This document shows, one piece after another, positions 36,869-49,500 of a stretch of 64,000 nucleotides of DNA (positions within the stretch are counted from its first letter, which is position 1; every line of letters begins with the position of its first letter). The position numbers were made by a program, and so were the translations under genes. The notes below the pieces were generated by a model, which worked only from the letters and a program-made list of their open reading frames with translations, did not search any database and had not been told where the DNA came from. The stretch spans positions 1-64,000 of the forward strand of contig CAJNOI010000041.1 in assembly GCA_905250115.1 (NCBI GenBank). The letters are read 5' to 3'. The stretch is from Adineta steineri (Eukaryota; Rotifera; Eurotatoria; Adinetida; Adinetidae).

Positions 36869-38086
36869 GGCATGATATTTTTAACTATTTAACAATATAT
36901 TTTCAGCCTATTGTACATTATACTATAGAATCAATGTAATACGCATCGAACCGCGTCACCTAATCAAAACAGAATAGAAATTCAATTGGCTTAACGGTTT
37001 CTCCAATAGGCATAACAGTATATTTAGAACATCAATACAGAGGTATAGAATGGACAAACAATATAGATATGCCAGTCCTAGTAACAAGTTTAATCAAATG
37101 AAGATATAATAATATCAATATTAATATTTGAGAAAATATAAAATGAAAATTAATAAAATAAGACATATAATTACATAATAAACTGTAAATCAGCATGTTC
37201 AAACGTAATGCTATTACACAGTTTTTTGTTAGTCATTTTTGAGGTAGGTAACTTTCTTGGCTAGAAAATTCGAAATACGATTTTTGAAAAGTTTAAAATT
37301 GCGTCTAGTAACTCGTTCAAAACTTGATGAGCGAAACGTCACGTTACGTAGACAAGTCGATATATACACATCTATTTAGTTTAAAAGCAAATGATCAATA
37401 TACATATTTCAAAATTGATTCTCTTTTGTTTGATACAGTATAGAAAAATAATTCTTTATAATTAATCAATAAATGATATATTGATCATTATTTTTTTTTG
37501 TTCATACATGTAATAGTCATAGATCATTTGTCTTTGTTATATCATGATAAGAACTCGTTGATCATAACTGAGCTCAATGAAAAGCATTAAAAATTGATGA
37601 TCGCAATGTTGCACTAGTATATTAGAATGCAATTCCATTTCATTCCGTACTTTTTCAACACTGAAACCTGTTTGTATTGAACACATAATCAACAATTTTT
37701 ATATAGGTAAGAAATAAATCTTCTTTATCAACATTTAATGAGTCAGTAATTTCTATTATAAAAATTTGTGATAAGTTCCTCGAAATTATATCATATAAAA
37801 CATGTTAATAAATTGATAATTTTTTGAAAAAGAATGTTAGAATCATATGCACATATACCATAAAAATAAAACATTTTTTATACTGTATTACATAGTAGAA
37901 AAAAAGAACTAGAAGAATCACATGACGAAGGTGAAGTATTAAGAAAAAAATCAATATTTTCTATAGATAGTCATCATTGAAGAAAAAAATATAGAATCTA
38001 ATTCTTCATATCGATATAAACGAACGATGATTATATTTTACTTCGAAAATTTTCACAATATTTTCTATTTAATTTCAATACGAAGT
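36869..38086. other. intergenic
   Basis: AT-rich, no gene seen. Probable promoter of the carrier gene lies at the low end. Confidence 0.4.
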
Positions 38087-39101
38087 TTATACAGGTGATT
38101 CTTGTATACCTCGTTTTTTAGTAGTTAAATCTTCCGTATGATTTGGTTGACGATTTGTAATATCATTTGCTGAATAGAATGTTGAATATTTTATTGAAGA
38201 TAAATTATCCATACTTTTTCGATGTAAATTTCCTATACTTTTACGATGTAATTCAAGTAAACCGTCTTTAACATCAGTTGAAATACGATGTGGATGAAGT
38301 AATTGTTCTTTATCGTTATGTTTATCGAAAGAATGTTTTGTCATTAGTGACATAGTCATGTCAAGTGAAGGTGGATGTCGTCGTTTTTTTGATGATGGTG
38401 ATATTGATAATGATACAGTTTCAATTGCTTCACCATGTCTATATCCATTCATTATAAGTCTGCCAATAGGTGGTGTTATACCACCTGTTGATGAAACACA
38501 TGATTTTGAACGAATAGCTGCATCACTCGTACGACTAGAAAGAACAGTTTGATTTAAATTCACCGAGTTTTTTGCAGGAGAATAATATGGTATATCACGA
38601 TAACGAATTCGTAATAATTGTGAATGACGAATAAAAACAAGTATTGAAGCACACCATATTAATAAAACGCATATTACAAGGATTATTTCATGTGTTCGAA
38701 GTGGTTCAGGTTGATCATCTATGAGAAAAAAGAAAGAAAGAAAGATTTTTGTTAGTTTTTCTATTAGTGCCATTGAATTTTAATTATAGTATGTGTTTTT
38801 AAACATGATGATTAAAAATTAATAGTAGAAAAATATATCTTTGTTTAGTTTGTTTTTAATATTTAATAAAAATAAACAATTTACCATCATCATTATTTTC
38901 GACTGTAGAAATACCAATAGTATCATTTTGATTTGGAATTTGCCGAATCCGCACATAGAATTGTTGTGCTGAGTTTAAGAGAGAAACTAGACCTTGAGAT
39001 TCAGTCTAATAAAAAGAAAAAAAATATATATTAAATTTTACATTATAAAATATAGACATATTATTAACCTTTCCCAATTGATCGTGATGCATGAATTTTA
39101 A
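38087..39101 (-). CDS. FNDC4/FNDC5-like single-pass membrane protein, 5' end uncertain
   Basis: Minus-strand exons 39069-39101, 38885-39005 and 38087-38718 join in frame. The piece SLLNSAQQFYVRIRQIPNQN resembles the last strands of a fibronectin type III domain. It is followed by an acidic linker and the membrane segment THEIILVICVLLIWCASILV, then IRHSQLLRIRYRDIPYYSPA, which parallels the FNDC5 (irisin precursor) arrangement of LIIVVVLFMWAG and a polar cytosolic tail. The tail is long and Ser-rich, with a duplicated LHRKS element and a C-terminal ESPV that could bind PDZ domains. The first part of the FN3 domain was not found; either it lies upstream across long introns or an ATG at 39092 starts a shortened form (258 residues). 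Confidence 0.5.
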
Positions 39102-42100
39102 CTAAGTAAAATATGTTTCACATCAATCGATCAATAATCTAGAACATAAAAACAACAGTAGTCACTTGTGTAAAGAGAGACAATTTTTTCATGCGAATCT
39201 GAGCACTTACACATTTCTCGGATGGTTGCAACCTTAGGAATGTATATGTAAATGCATTTTCTTATTCTTATTTTTCTTGCTCTATCTCTTCTTTTTCTTT
39301 CACTAACATTTCGAAGAAAAAAGAACTATTTACAAGACATAAATAAATGCAGAAGAATTTTTTCTGATTACTCTGACAATATCTACACATTCAATAAACC
39401 TAAATAATACTTTACCTATATATTACATACTTCTCACTGCAGAACTTGTCGTATGATTTTAAAAAGGAAATTACAAGAAAAAACTAGGCATTGACTTTAA
39501 TATTCATAGTGCTCTTATCTTTAAAAATGGAAGAAAAAAAACTCATTATTTTAGCATTCTATGCATTCCTATAAATGTATTGACGAGTAACATATTATTG
39601 AGAGTGAAAACTTTGTCATTTGTAGTACTTTGTTTTAATCAAAAAGAATGATTAACTACTGACTACGAATAGTCTCAAAACATATACGACATGTTACTAG
39701 AAAGATATTTTCCCCATATATGACATTGAGTATAAAAAGAAAGAAGAAATATGATATAAACTCATTTTTATTTGCATTATATGATAAAATAAAAACAAAA
39801 TTATCATTTTGCTAAGAAAATCTAGAATCTTGTCTGCATATTGACATGAAAATTTTTGTTTTTATTCATTAAAAATACAATTTTACTTAACTTTATACTA
39901 TATTTATATAATATGACAGAACTGGATATACTTAGTCAGATTATTATATAGTTAAATATAGTAGAAAAAAAACCGACGGCGAATCTATAAAATATTAAAT
40001 GAACAGATAAGTATTAGAAATTATATTTGTACTTATAAATAGAATATATTGTGAACGGAGGTCAAATCAATATAGTTTCATTTGTGTGTTAATATTCAAT
40101 CAACGTGAAAAAATCCAACAAGTCAAAAAAAAGACAATAGAATTCTTGAGTTCTCTACAAGGAATTTACTTTAGAAAATACATAGACACAATAAATAAAA
40201 AATATTCCTTATATAGACAATTTACTGTTCTCATGAGAATGTATTTCATTTTTAGCTTCACTGTAATACACTAATTATGATAATTGAGTTCATACAATTA
40301 TCGTTGTAAATGAAATATAAACATGAAATTTTTTACTAAATAAATAAAAAAACACACAGAATTTTCTTTCGTTATTGGAAAATTAAATATAGAATATCAA
40401 AAAAATTGGTTATTTTAGTCTCGTATCTTTAATTAAAAATAGTAAGATGAGATGTATATCATATTACACGAATATAAACCGTATGATATTGTATGTTAAG
40501 ATGATTAGTAGTGGACATGTTCTTTTTTCTACAAATAACTACCTTGTTTTAATCTTTACATTAGAATATAACTAAACATATTAGTTAATGAACTGTAGAT
40601 TAAATATTGATTCAACTTTAATGATATTGTATTAAAAGACCAAGTTAAATAAAGCAATACGAGCACGTTTGTAAATAATTAATATCTTTCTTCGTTTCTG
40701 AAATAGTCAAAAAATCATGTCTAAGAAAAGTCAACATATATATAGTTTTTTAAGATATAAAACTAAGCGACATCTCCAATAGAATGTATTCCGTTGGTGG
40801 ATTATAATAAAAATCAAATAATTTAATAATAAAAAAAAAGAGATAGATCGATCGCATCATCCAATTCGATCGACTAATTTTCTTCATTCAATATCTCATT
40901 TTACATAGATATATATCGTATATTGTCATTCAATCAATTTTTGTTATTTGATTAAAGTATGTTTTCAAAAAATAAAAATAATATTTAGAATATGCACATA
41001 ATAAATCGAGATTTCTATTAGTTTGATATCAAACGAAAGAAAAATTATTCCTTTAGTGTATGTAGGTGGTATGTGATAGATGAATTTGAATATAATTGAC
41101 ACGATGTAACCTTTTCTTTTCAATATATTCTTAAAATAGTTTTTGACGAATCAATCATAAAATCATTTTTTTCTTCTTTAAGTACTCTGGAAAAAATTTC
41201 ATGCATACCTCTTAATTCATATTTAATATACGAACCTAAAACATAGTAATCGAATAAATGATTCATTTGTTTATTTTTGTGTATGTGATGAGATACGTAA
41301 GAAGACGAGTTTATGCTATCGATTAAGACCTTACATGTCCAGTGTTAATTGAAAAGGAAATTCTGTCGGATATTAGATACTTCCAAATGATTGTTATGTA
41401 CAACAGTTTGATGTATCACTGAGAGAAAAGAAAAAGAACAGTTTTAACTCTATTGCGTTTTTTGTTTTCTAGAAATATATATATATATATGTATTTTTCA
41501 TGCTATATTAATTATGGTTATATTTTTGGAAAGATTAATTTATTATGCAACTAATGTAATCATAATTTTAATATTGAATATAAAACATTAGAATTGATTT
41601 GCGTGTTTTTCTTGTAAGTCATGCATAACCTTGATATATAATTTTTTGTTTCCAATTTAATCATAATCAATGTACGTATTAGCTATAAATATCTGAAAGA
41701 AGGTTTATAGAACATTTCTATGTATAGTTTATTTATTTCTTATTAAAATAGTTACTACCCAAAAAATATTTGATATATTCAATAGATATAAAAATAGCTA
41801 CTAATCATTCTTATCGCCTGTCATATCGATTCTTCAAATATTTTAGCATATAATATGAATCCTATGTAGTTTTATAATCATCAACTGATAGGAAAGACAA
41901 AATCAAAAAAAAGAAAATTGTGATGAAAAAAAATATTATTGTTATTACCAATCATATATATATATATAAATTAGGTGAGAGAAAAGTAATTGATTTTTAT
42001 CATTTTCTAATGTCAGTTTTTTTTTCTTGGTGATTTTTTTTTTGCTAGATTATTATCAGTTTATGAAAGAGTAACGTGAGGATATGCTGTTTATTTTACT

Positions 42101-42554
42101 TAATTGCAATAAAAGAAAATAGATATGTATATATAGATAGACGCATGTGTGATTTGTTTAATGTATTGTTTAATTTTTTTCCACGCAGAACAAGGACATG
42201 TTTTTTGCAAATGAAGGTAATTGTTATGAGCAAAATAACCTTGTACGTCTCTTTAATCAACGAAAAAACCGTTATGTATATACATATACGCTATCGATAG
42301 TAATGAGCTTTAGGCTGATGTACGTATATTTGTTATACCTTTACTTATTCTCTCTAAAAAGAAATGCCTGCGTAGTATGTTTATAACATACAAACATCGT
42401 CTTTACATTTACCTTCATCTGTACAGACTAATGCGTATACAACCATGTAAGCAATGTTTGCTCTATTGTCTTTTTTACTCGGAGTTATACATATTTGTCT
42501 CCTTCGTTTGATTATGTCTTTTGATAAAGGATTAAGGCTATTCTAATTTCAGAC
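39102..42554. other. 3.4-kb region without recognised exons
   Basis: No supported coding sequence on either strand. May include long introns and the missing 5' exons of the FNDC-like gene. A TTCTAATTTCAG acceptor-like sequence ends right before the next start codon. Confidence 0.4.
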
Positions 42555-43376
42555 ATGTCTCGATTAACTAAAACGACATCATCAAATAAAACAACATCAC
42601 CAGCGACAATTACTAATAAAAGATCTCAATCATCTTCATCACTCATATCATTAATGAGATTGAAAAATCAAAGTCGTCGTTCTAACGCAAATTTATCTGA
42701 TAAAACTACATCGCCATTATCAACATATATTAGTGCATCTAAATATAATTCTGAACAACGTGCAAAAGCTCGTGATATTATATTAGGTATACAACGTAAA
42801 AATATAAAATTAATTGCAATCGATTTTGATAATACATTTTTATCAATACATACAAGTGGTTATTATCAAGGAACAGTTGATAGTCTATTAGAACATATTC
42901 GATCGACATTTCATTATTTTATTCAAGAAATTCTTGATTCATCAGCATTTGGTCAAACACTTCATGTTTGTATTGTATCATTTTCATCTCAAGAACAACT
43001 TATACGAAAATTACTTCAATTAGCATTTAAAACTTCGTAAGTTTTTAAAATTCGAATAAGATTTATTTTTACGTAATTAATTTTTTTTGGTTATAGTAAA
43101 ACAGATCGAATTATAATTCGTTGTAATACACCTGATTTTGTTGCACATATGAATGAAGATTTTCTTGGTAAAGAATATCATTTATCATCTGTTGTTACTG
43201 AATTATCTACACGACGAAATAAAACAATTAAACCAAATGAAATACTTTTATTAGATGATGATGTACACAATATATTAATTGCAGAAGAATTTGGTCATAG
43301 AGTACTTGAAATTCGTGATGAAATTAATTTAGACATTCTAAAAGATTTCGTTTATAATATGTTACCTGACAGTTAA
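42555..43376 (+). CDS. HAD-fold protein, uncharacterised
   Basis: Two exons (42555-43036, 43097-43376) give 253 residues. After a Ser/Thr-rich disordered N-terminus of about 75 residues comes a haloacid-dehalogenase-like fold: motif I KLIAIDFDNTFLS (D-x-D-N-T, with the nucleophile and acid/base Asp), motif II in CIVSFSS, and motif IV in ILLLDDDVHNILIAEEFG (acidic DDD pair for metal). Residues needed for phosphatase activity therefore appear intact. Subfamily and substrate are unknown. The ATG is preceded almost immediately by a strong 3' splice-like site (TTTCAGAC-ATG), suggesting a trans-splice or 5' UTR intron acceptor. Confidence 0.75.
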
Positions 43377-45509
43377 TTTTTCTATACTTTCAAAAAAAAA
43401 TGTCATTGTGTGTATTTTTTATGTGTTAACATACATTTATTTTAATCTTAATAGTCAGTCAAAGTCATAAATGATATTTATCTATTCTTCAAATCAAAAT
43501 GATTAACAATGGAATATATATCAAGATAATTATTGGTATTTATTTTCTAGATTATTATATTATATTTATCGTTTGTACTTTATTCAGTATTTAGAGTTTT
43601 AGGAGATAATACTATATCAGATGTAATAATTATAATGAATTAATCAAAGGAACAACAAAAAAAAAAGAACAGAATGTAAAATTTAAATAATTTATTATTT
43701 TGAAAAATAAAGTATCTTTTTTTTTAATAATAAGTTTAAGATATAATCCTAATAGAGAAGGAAAAGTAATAGTCTTACAGAATTTTACTACTTAACGAAA
43801 TAGTTTTGTGTAGAATAATACTAATAAAAACTAGGGTAATGTTCTATATTTAGATTCTTTTTACAAGACTCTATATATATTCGATGGAATAGGTAAACAT
43901 CTATTTTTATTGAATATTATTGCGAGTCTAATAGTCGTTGCGAAGATATCAGTCTATTTTTTTTTTGATTAATTTTTTTAGACTAATATGTCTTACATAT
44001 TCGCCGATTTTGATCTACTTCATTAAAATCAGAATCATAACGAAATTATAGTATGTAAAACAAAACATTTGCATCATGAATTTATTCAGCACGTTGATAA
44101 TATATTAGACAGTATTTGACTAACCTAACCCAGATTTTGTACAATTATTCTTCACTTGTACTAAAAAGACATAACTTCAAGCCATCGTCGGCAAATCTGA
44201 TGGCACTTAACTATTGAAATATCAGTACTCCTTATGGGAATATTTTTCAATTTTGTTTCATTATGAATACAGTAGTACTTACTGCCTGAAAACTTTGATG
44301 TCTACGCTAAATTTGTAATATGCCGTAAACATAAATCAATCTAACGGAATGAGCATTAAATAATTGAGGGTATGAGGATCGCTAGACTTCGCTGTCGATA
44401 AATTTAATGTACGCTTGTCTCTACACAATCACTTGCATGCTATGCATGAAGTAGCACACTGGGTATGAGAAGGCATTATCTATTCTGACATATCGATGTG
44501 TTTTTGATTAATACAGAATTCAAATATCTTTTTGTATGATGCTTTATAATTTTTCATACATTTATTCATTTTACTAGTGCAATCAGCTGGTATACTATCT
44601 GACCAGTTATTTCTATTGTGAAATTTCAATTATTTTTATATATCTGATTTATTAATATTATAATGAATCTCTGCTTTAAAGTGTCTTGATTGAGATGTAT
44701 TTACAATATGATAGAATTCCAGTAAAAAATCTACTAGTGATAACTGAAATGAACATTTACTAAATACAGTTAGTATACCAACGTATCAAAATATGATTTT
44801 ACTTATTGATTTTCGTATCAACACAAATATTTATATACTATTCCAAGTTAATGTTTTATTTTCAAACCTATAATCTTTTTACACTTATATTTGTTTCATT
44901 TATTGTTTGTCGTTAAACAAAAACAGAAAAATATGTCAATGTTATCTTCAAACAAATGATAACTATGAAGACAGCAACAATCCTGATTCTACTCAGTGTT
45001 TTTATCTTTCTTGGTGAATACATCTGTCACAAACAGTAAAAGAACTATAGATACGTATAAAAAAAACATTTTTATCAAGAAGGTTCGAGAATATCTAAGT
45101 ATATTATCAGTCAAATAAAAATAAGTGTATAATAAACATATTAAAATAAGTGAGTAATCATTTTCATGGAAAGTGTAATAGTAGAATAACGTCAAAATGG
45201 ACAATAAACTCTACAATCATATAACAACAAAATCTGTCGATTTAAATTTTTTGAAAGTATAAAAAAAGTAGTATTCTATATGTTCAATTAGATAATATTG
45301 ATTTGGAAATCTCTCAAATTGTTTTAGATACTGTAGATATGATACGAAATCGTTTATTTTACATAGTGTTTTCTGGGTACAAGCGAAGAAATTATCAGTC
45401 TATTTTTAAATGATATGGTTATTCGGGGAAAGAATGTTGTTTTTGTCAAAATATTTTTTCTAATTATTCAAAGTCCAAAACGGAAAGGATTTACGAATTA
45501 ATCATTAGT
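43377..45509. other. 2.1-kb intergenic region
   Basis: No gene recognised. The stretch around 44140-44480 is less AT-rich and more complex than its surroundings and may be an old repeat copy, but no terminal repeats are visible. Confidence 0.4.
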
Positions 45510-45766
45510 GTGAAGAAGAAGAAGAACGTGAAATGAATCGATTTTTTATTGATCAAGGTATTGACCTTTTTCCATGGTCACTACTTGCTCGAGGCTTTCT
45601 GACAGGAAACCGAACTAGAGCGGATATTAATAAAGAAAATAATGAAAAAACTTCCGTAACAAAACGAGCAGAAACTGATGCATTTAGTCATCAATTATAT
45701 TATGTAGGTAGTGATTTTGAAATTATTGAACGTTTAAAAAATTATTGTAGACACAAAATATGTTAG
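45510..45766 (+). pseudogene. Aldo/keto reductase fragment
   Basis: Open segment beginning CEEEEEREMNRFFIDQGIDL followed by FPWSLLARGFLTGNRTRAD, matching the C-terminal half of bacterial/fungal-type aldo/keto reductases, which carry a conserved PWSPLARG after an EREM helix. The P of PWSP is replaced by L. The catalytic N-terminal barrel (Asp, Tyr, Lys, His) is absent: a TAG lies just upstream and no other reductase exon is found in the preceding 2 kb. The frame ends prematurely at a TAG. Most likely a decayed remnant or a lone exon left after deletion. Confidence 0.55.
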
Positions 45767-46516
45767 ACTAGTTCAAGTAACACATACATGGATTTTATTG
45801 AAATTTAATATATACGTACCAATAATTAATTAGTGCATTAAGAAAAATGTATTGACTTGTTCAGCTTTTGAATAATAAATTTCAACATTTTAAAGAACTA
45901 TGTCGACCTCGTTGCATGAGTGGTCATATGTAAAAAAATAAGTCTGAATCATATTGTAAAATTCTTCGTCTTTTTGTCTTGTTGTGATGATTAAATAAAT
46001 AAATATATAGAATAAGAAACAAAATTTTGGTAGATATTATCTAATCTTCCTTTTTTTTCTCTCTCTCATTTACAATATAGAGATTATGATCATTCAATTT
46101 TCTTTTTCATCTTATATAACATGCTTCTCCGTAATTTACATATTTATTAATCAAGTACTTCCTTATCTATATTACTTCATGTATTGTAACAAGCGCCATC
46201 TAGCTTATACGTATGTGTGTTATTGTTGTTCTATTGGTGTTGAGAAAAATAAATAATAAACAAACAAATATGAGTTGTTTCAGTCTCGTGTGAATACTAT
46301 CACAACATAGTGATGTGATATGTGATAAGAAGAAATATGATTTGAGTCAATCAATTCGTTTATTAGTCACCGGTATTAATCTTATCATATGCAAAAAAGA
46401 AGAGGTGTATAAATAGAACAAAAAAAAACAATATATGACATTTATATTTACGCGAAAAGAGATATATATATAATTGAATATACGTTTAATAGAATATTTT
46501 ATTTTCAGATTTAGCC
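45767..46516. other. intergenic, upstream of dynamin
   Basis: AT-rich. TTTTATTTTCAG just before the dynamin start codon looks like a splice acceptor for a leader. Confidence 0.4.
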
Positions 46517-49500
46517 ATGGCTACTCAAGCAGGCAATCCAAGTATGTATTTTGAGATTTAAAAAGTCATATGAACATTGTTTTTGCTTATCTAGATATGG
46601 AATTATTAATTCCCATGATCAATCAACTTCAACATATATTTACAACAGCTAATGCAAAATTAACATTGACATTACCACAAATTGCAGTAGTTGGTGCTCA
46701 ATCAGCTGGTAAAAGTTCAGTACTAGAAAATATTGTTGGCCGGTATGAATACTCATGTGTTTTGATTTCATTTGTTTAATAAAAAATAATTTTTTTTTCT
46801 AGAGATTTTCTTCCTCGTGGTGGAAGTATGGTTACTAAACGGCCTCTTGTCCTTCAACTGATTTCATCACCAGGCCAAGGTATATTTGAAAATGTACGAT
46901 AAATTGATAACACTTTGTATGTGTTTAATAGAATATGCTGTATTTGGACACAAACCACAGCAGAGATATATAAACTATGCTGATGTTCGAGCTGAAATTG
47001 AAAATGATACAAAATCAGTTGTACGAGATGATATGGGTGTTTCTAATTTACCAATCAATTTGACAATTTATTCACCACATGGTATGAATTCAAAAAAATA
47101 TTCTATTAACTTGAGTTTAATCTCGAGTCCTACGGGATAGCTTAGAATTCCCCATGAGACATTATTACAGAAAAAAAAACCAAGATGTTTTGAATTTACA
47201 TGTCAGAATGGATTGTAAATTTTATCTTTCATGACATTCACAAATATGTTATTAAAGATAAATTAATTTGCTTATTTTAGTCGTTAATCTTACTTTGGTT
47301 GATTTACCTGGTATGGTCAAAGTTCCATCTCAAGGACAACCAGCGGATATAGTCAAGAAAATCGATGATATTATCATTGAATATATAAGCAATGAAAATT
47401 GTCTTATTCTAGCTGTTACACCAGCTAATATTGATATTGTAACATCAGATGCTTTAGTTATGGCACGTAGTCGCGATCCATTAGGTAAACGTACAATTGG
47501 TGTACTAACAAAACTTGACATGATGGGTAAAGGACATGATGCTCGTGAGGTACTCTTAAATAAAGTTGTCGTACTTGAACGAGGTAAATATTTGAAACAA
47601 TGATTGAACAAAAATATGATATTTCTCTTTGTTTAATAAATAATCTAGGATTTATTGGTGTTGTGCTTCGTGGTCCACAACGTCTTGATGAACATGGTCG
47701 ACCATCAAAAGAATTAGATATTCCAGGTGCACTTGAACATGAACGTCAATTTTTTGCGAGTAATCCATCTTACCGGTAAGAGATAATATAATTCAAAAAA
47801 AAAATATAAATGTTTTTTTAATTTTTAGTGATATTGGTGATCGTATGGGTGTTCCATATTTACAACGTACACTTAGTCTTCAATTAACTGAACATATTCT
47901 TAAATGTTTACCAGATTTAAAACGAGATTTACAAGCACGACATCGTGATTTAGCAAGAGAAGTTGCTGAGTATAAAGCATCATCGATGTTCGATGTTTCA
48001 GGAGGTGGAGACACAAAAGCACTAGTTGGGTAACTAACTCAAATAAAAACTATATATATATATATATATAATTTTTTGTTCTTTAAAGATTATCTCACGA
48101 ATTACGTGAAGATTTTGATACAGCATTACAGGGTAATAATTTAAAAGAAGCTGATTTAAAAACACTAACAGGCGGTGCACGTATTGCAAATATATTTCGT
48201 GAACGCTTTCCATTTGAATTAATAAAAGTACTAACAATAACAGAATTTTTATTAAAAATAAAATACTAATTTTCAATTATCTCTACAATAGGTTGAATTA
48301 CAAGATAAAGATATGCGTAATCAAACTGTCGTTGCAATTAGAAACATTCGTGGTTTCCGGTAATATTTTATTTGATTATCAAAAAACAAATAGTTGAAAT
48401 AAAATTTTGTCGCAATTTTAGATCAGGTCTTTTCACTCCAGATGAAGCATTTGAATATATAGTTAAAACACAAATTGCAAAATTTGAAGAACCAATTTTT
48501 AAATGCGTCGATATGGTTACATCGGAATTACTTTCCATTGTTCATGAAGCTACTAGCAAAGTAAGAAGAATATTTTAGTAGAAAAAAAAATATTTTTATT
48601 AAATCATTTTAGATGAAACGTTATCCTTTATTGCGACAAGCAACTGAAGAATTACTTACACAATATCTTAGAGAAAGAGAAGTGGCTACAAAACATGCAT
48701 GCAATGCGTATGTTCAAACACAAATTGCATATATTAATACAAATAATGAAGATTTTATTGGATTTGCAAGGTTAGATACAGTGATTTATATAGCTTTATT
48801 CGTCCGAGAGTGCGAAATTAACTGCCGGGAGGGCAAAAATCTCTCTTCTGGAGGGGAGGGGGGCAGGGGCACCCTCACCCCAAAAAGCCCCGTGCCCCCC
48901 TCCCCTCCGCTGGATAAACTACTGGTTAGATATCATTATAGTATCGGATGTAAAAATTTTTTTCTTCTTTGATTCTCGATTGTTATTAATCATTGTTGAA
49001 AAATTCTTTGATCTTTTCCTTTTATTTGACTGATAGATAAGATCACTTAGAAGCGAACGTTCAATTGAATGATTATTTTTATTTTTTAGCGCAGAAAAAA
49101 CTGTTACTACCGGTGAAACCAAACGAAGTGTCACTAATCAGGTAAATAAACTTGATTATTTCATTCTATCAACTATATCTACTTATTTTACTGATAATAT
49201 TTATTCATATAAATATAAAAGAATAATAAATAAATCTCGCTTTTATTCTTGTAGGGACAAGTAGGTTATATAATTATAAAAAATAAATTCCTACAGTAGA
49301 ATATTTTTGTATAATTGTTGTCTTGCTTATAAAAAAAACATTCCTTGAACCCGAAGGAAAAAAAAACATATTTTTCATCACTGCTATTATCGTCAAAACG
49401 TATTCAATGCACGCAGCATTATTAGTTTTTTTAATGAAATGTACATATTAAAATAATGCATTGTGACTTTAGGTTATTCGCAAAGGATTTCTTCGTGTTC

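Noticed and set aside
44140..44480. Possible old transposon copy
   Set aside because: More complex composition than surroundings but no terminal repeats, duplications or coding remnants found.
47330..47611. Minus-strand 93-codon frame
   Set aside because: Antisense of the dynamin GTPase exon; Ser/Thr/Arg bias expected from the complement.
48613..48972. Read-through frame into GC-rich sequence (Pro/Gly-rich tail)
   Set aside because: The exon ends at a donor at 48771; the Gly/Pro tail is translation of the transposon-like insertion.
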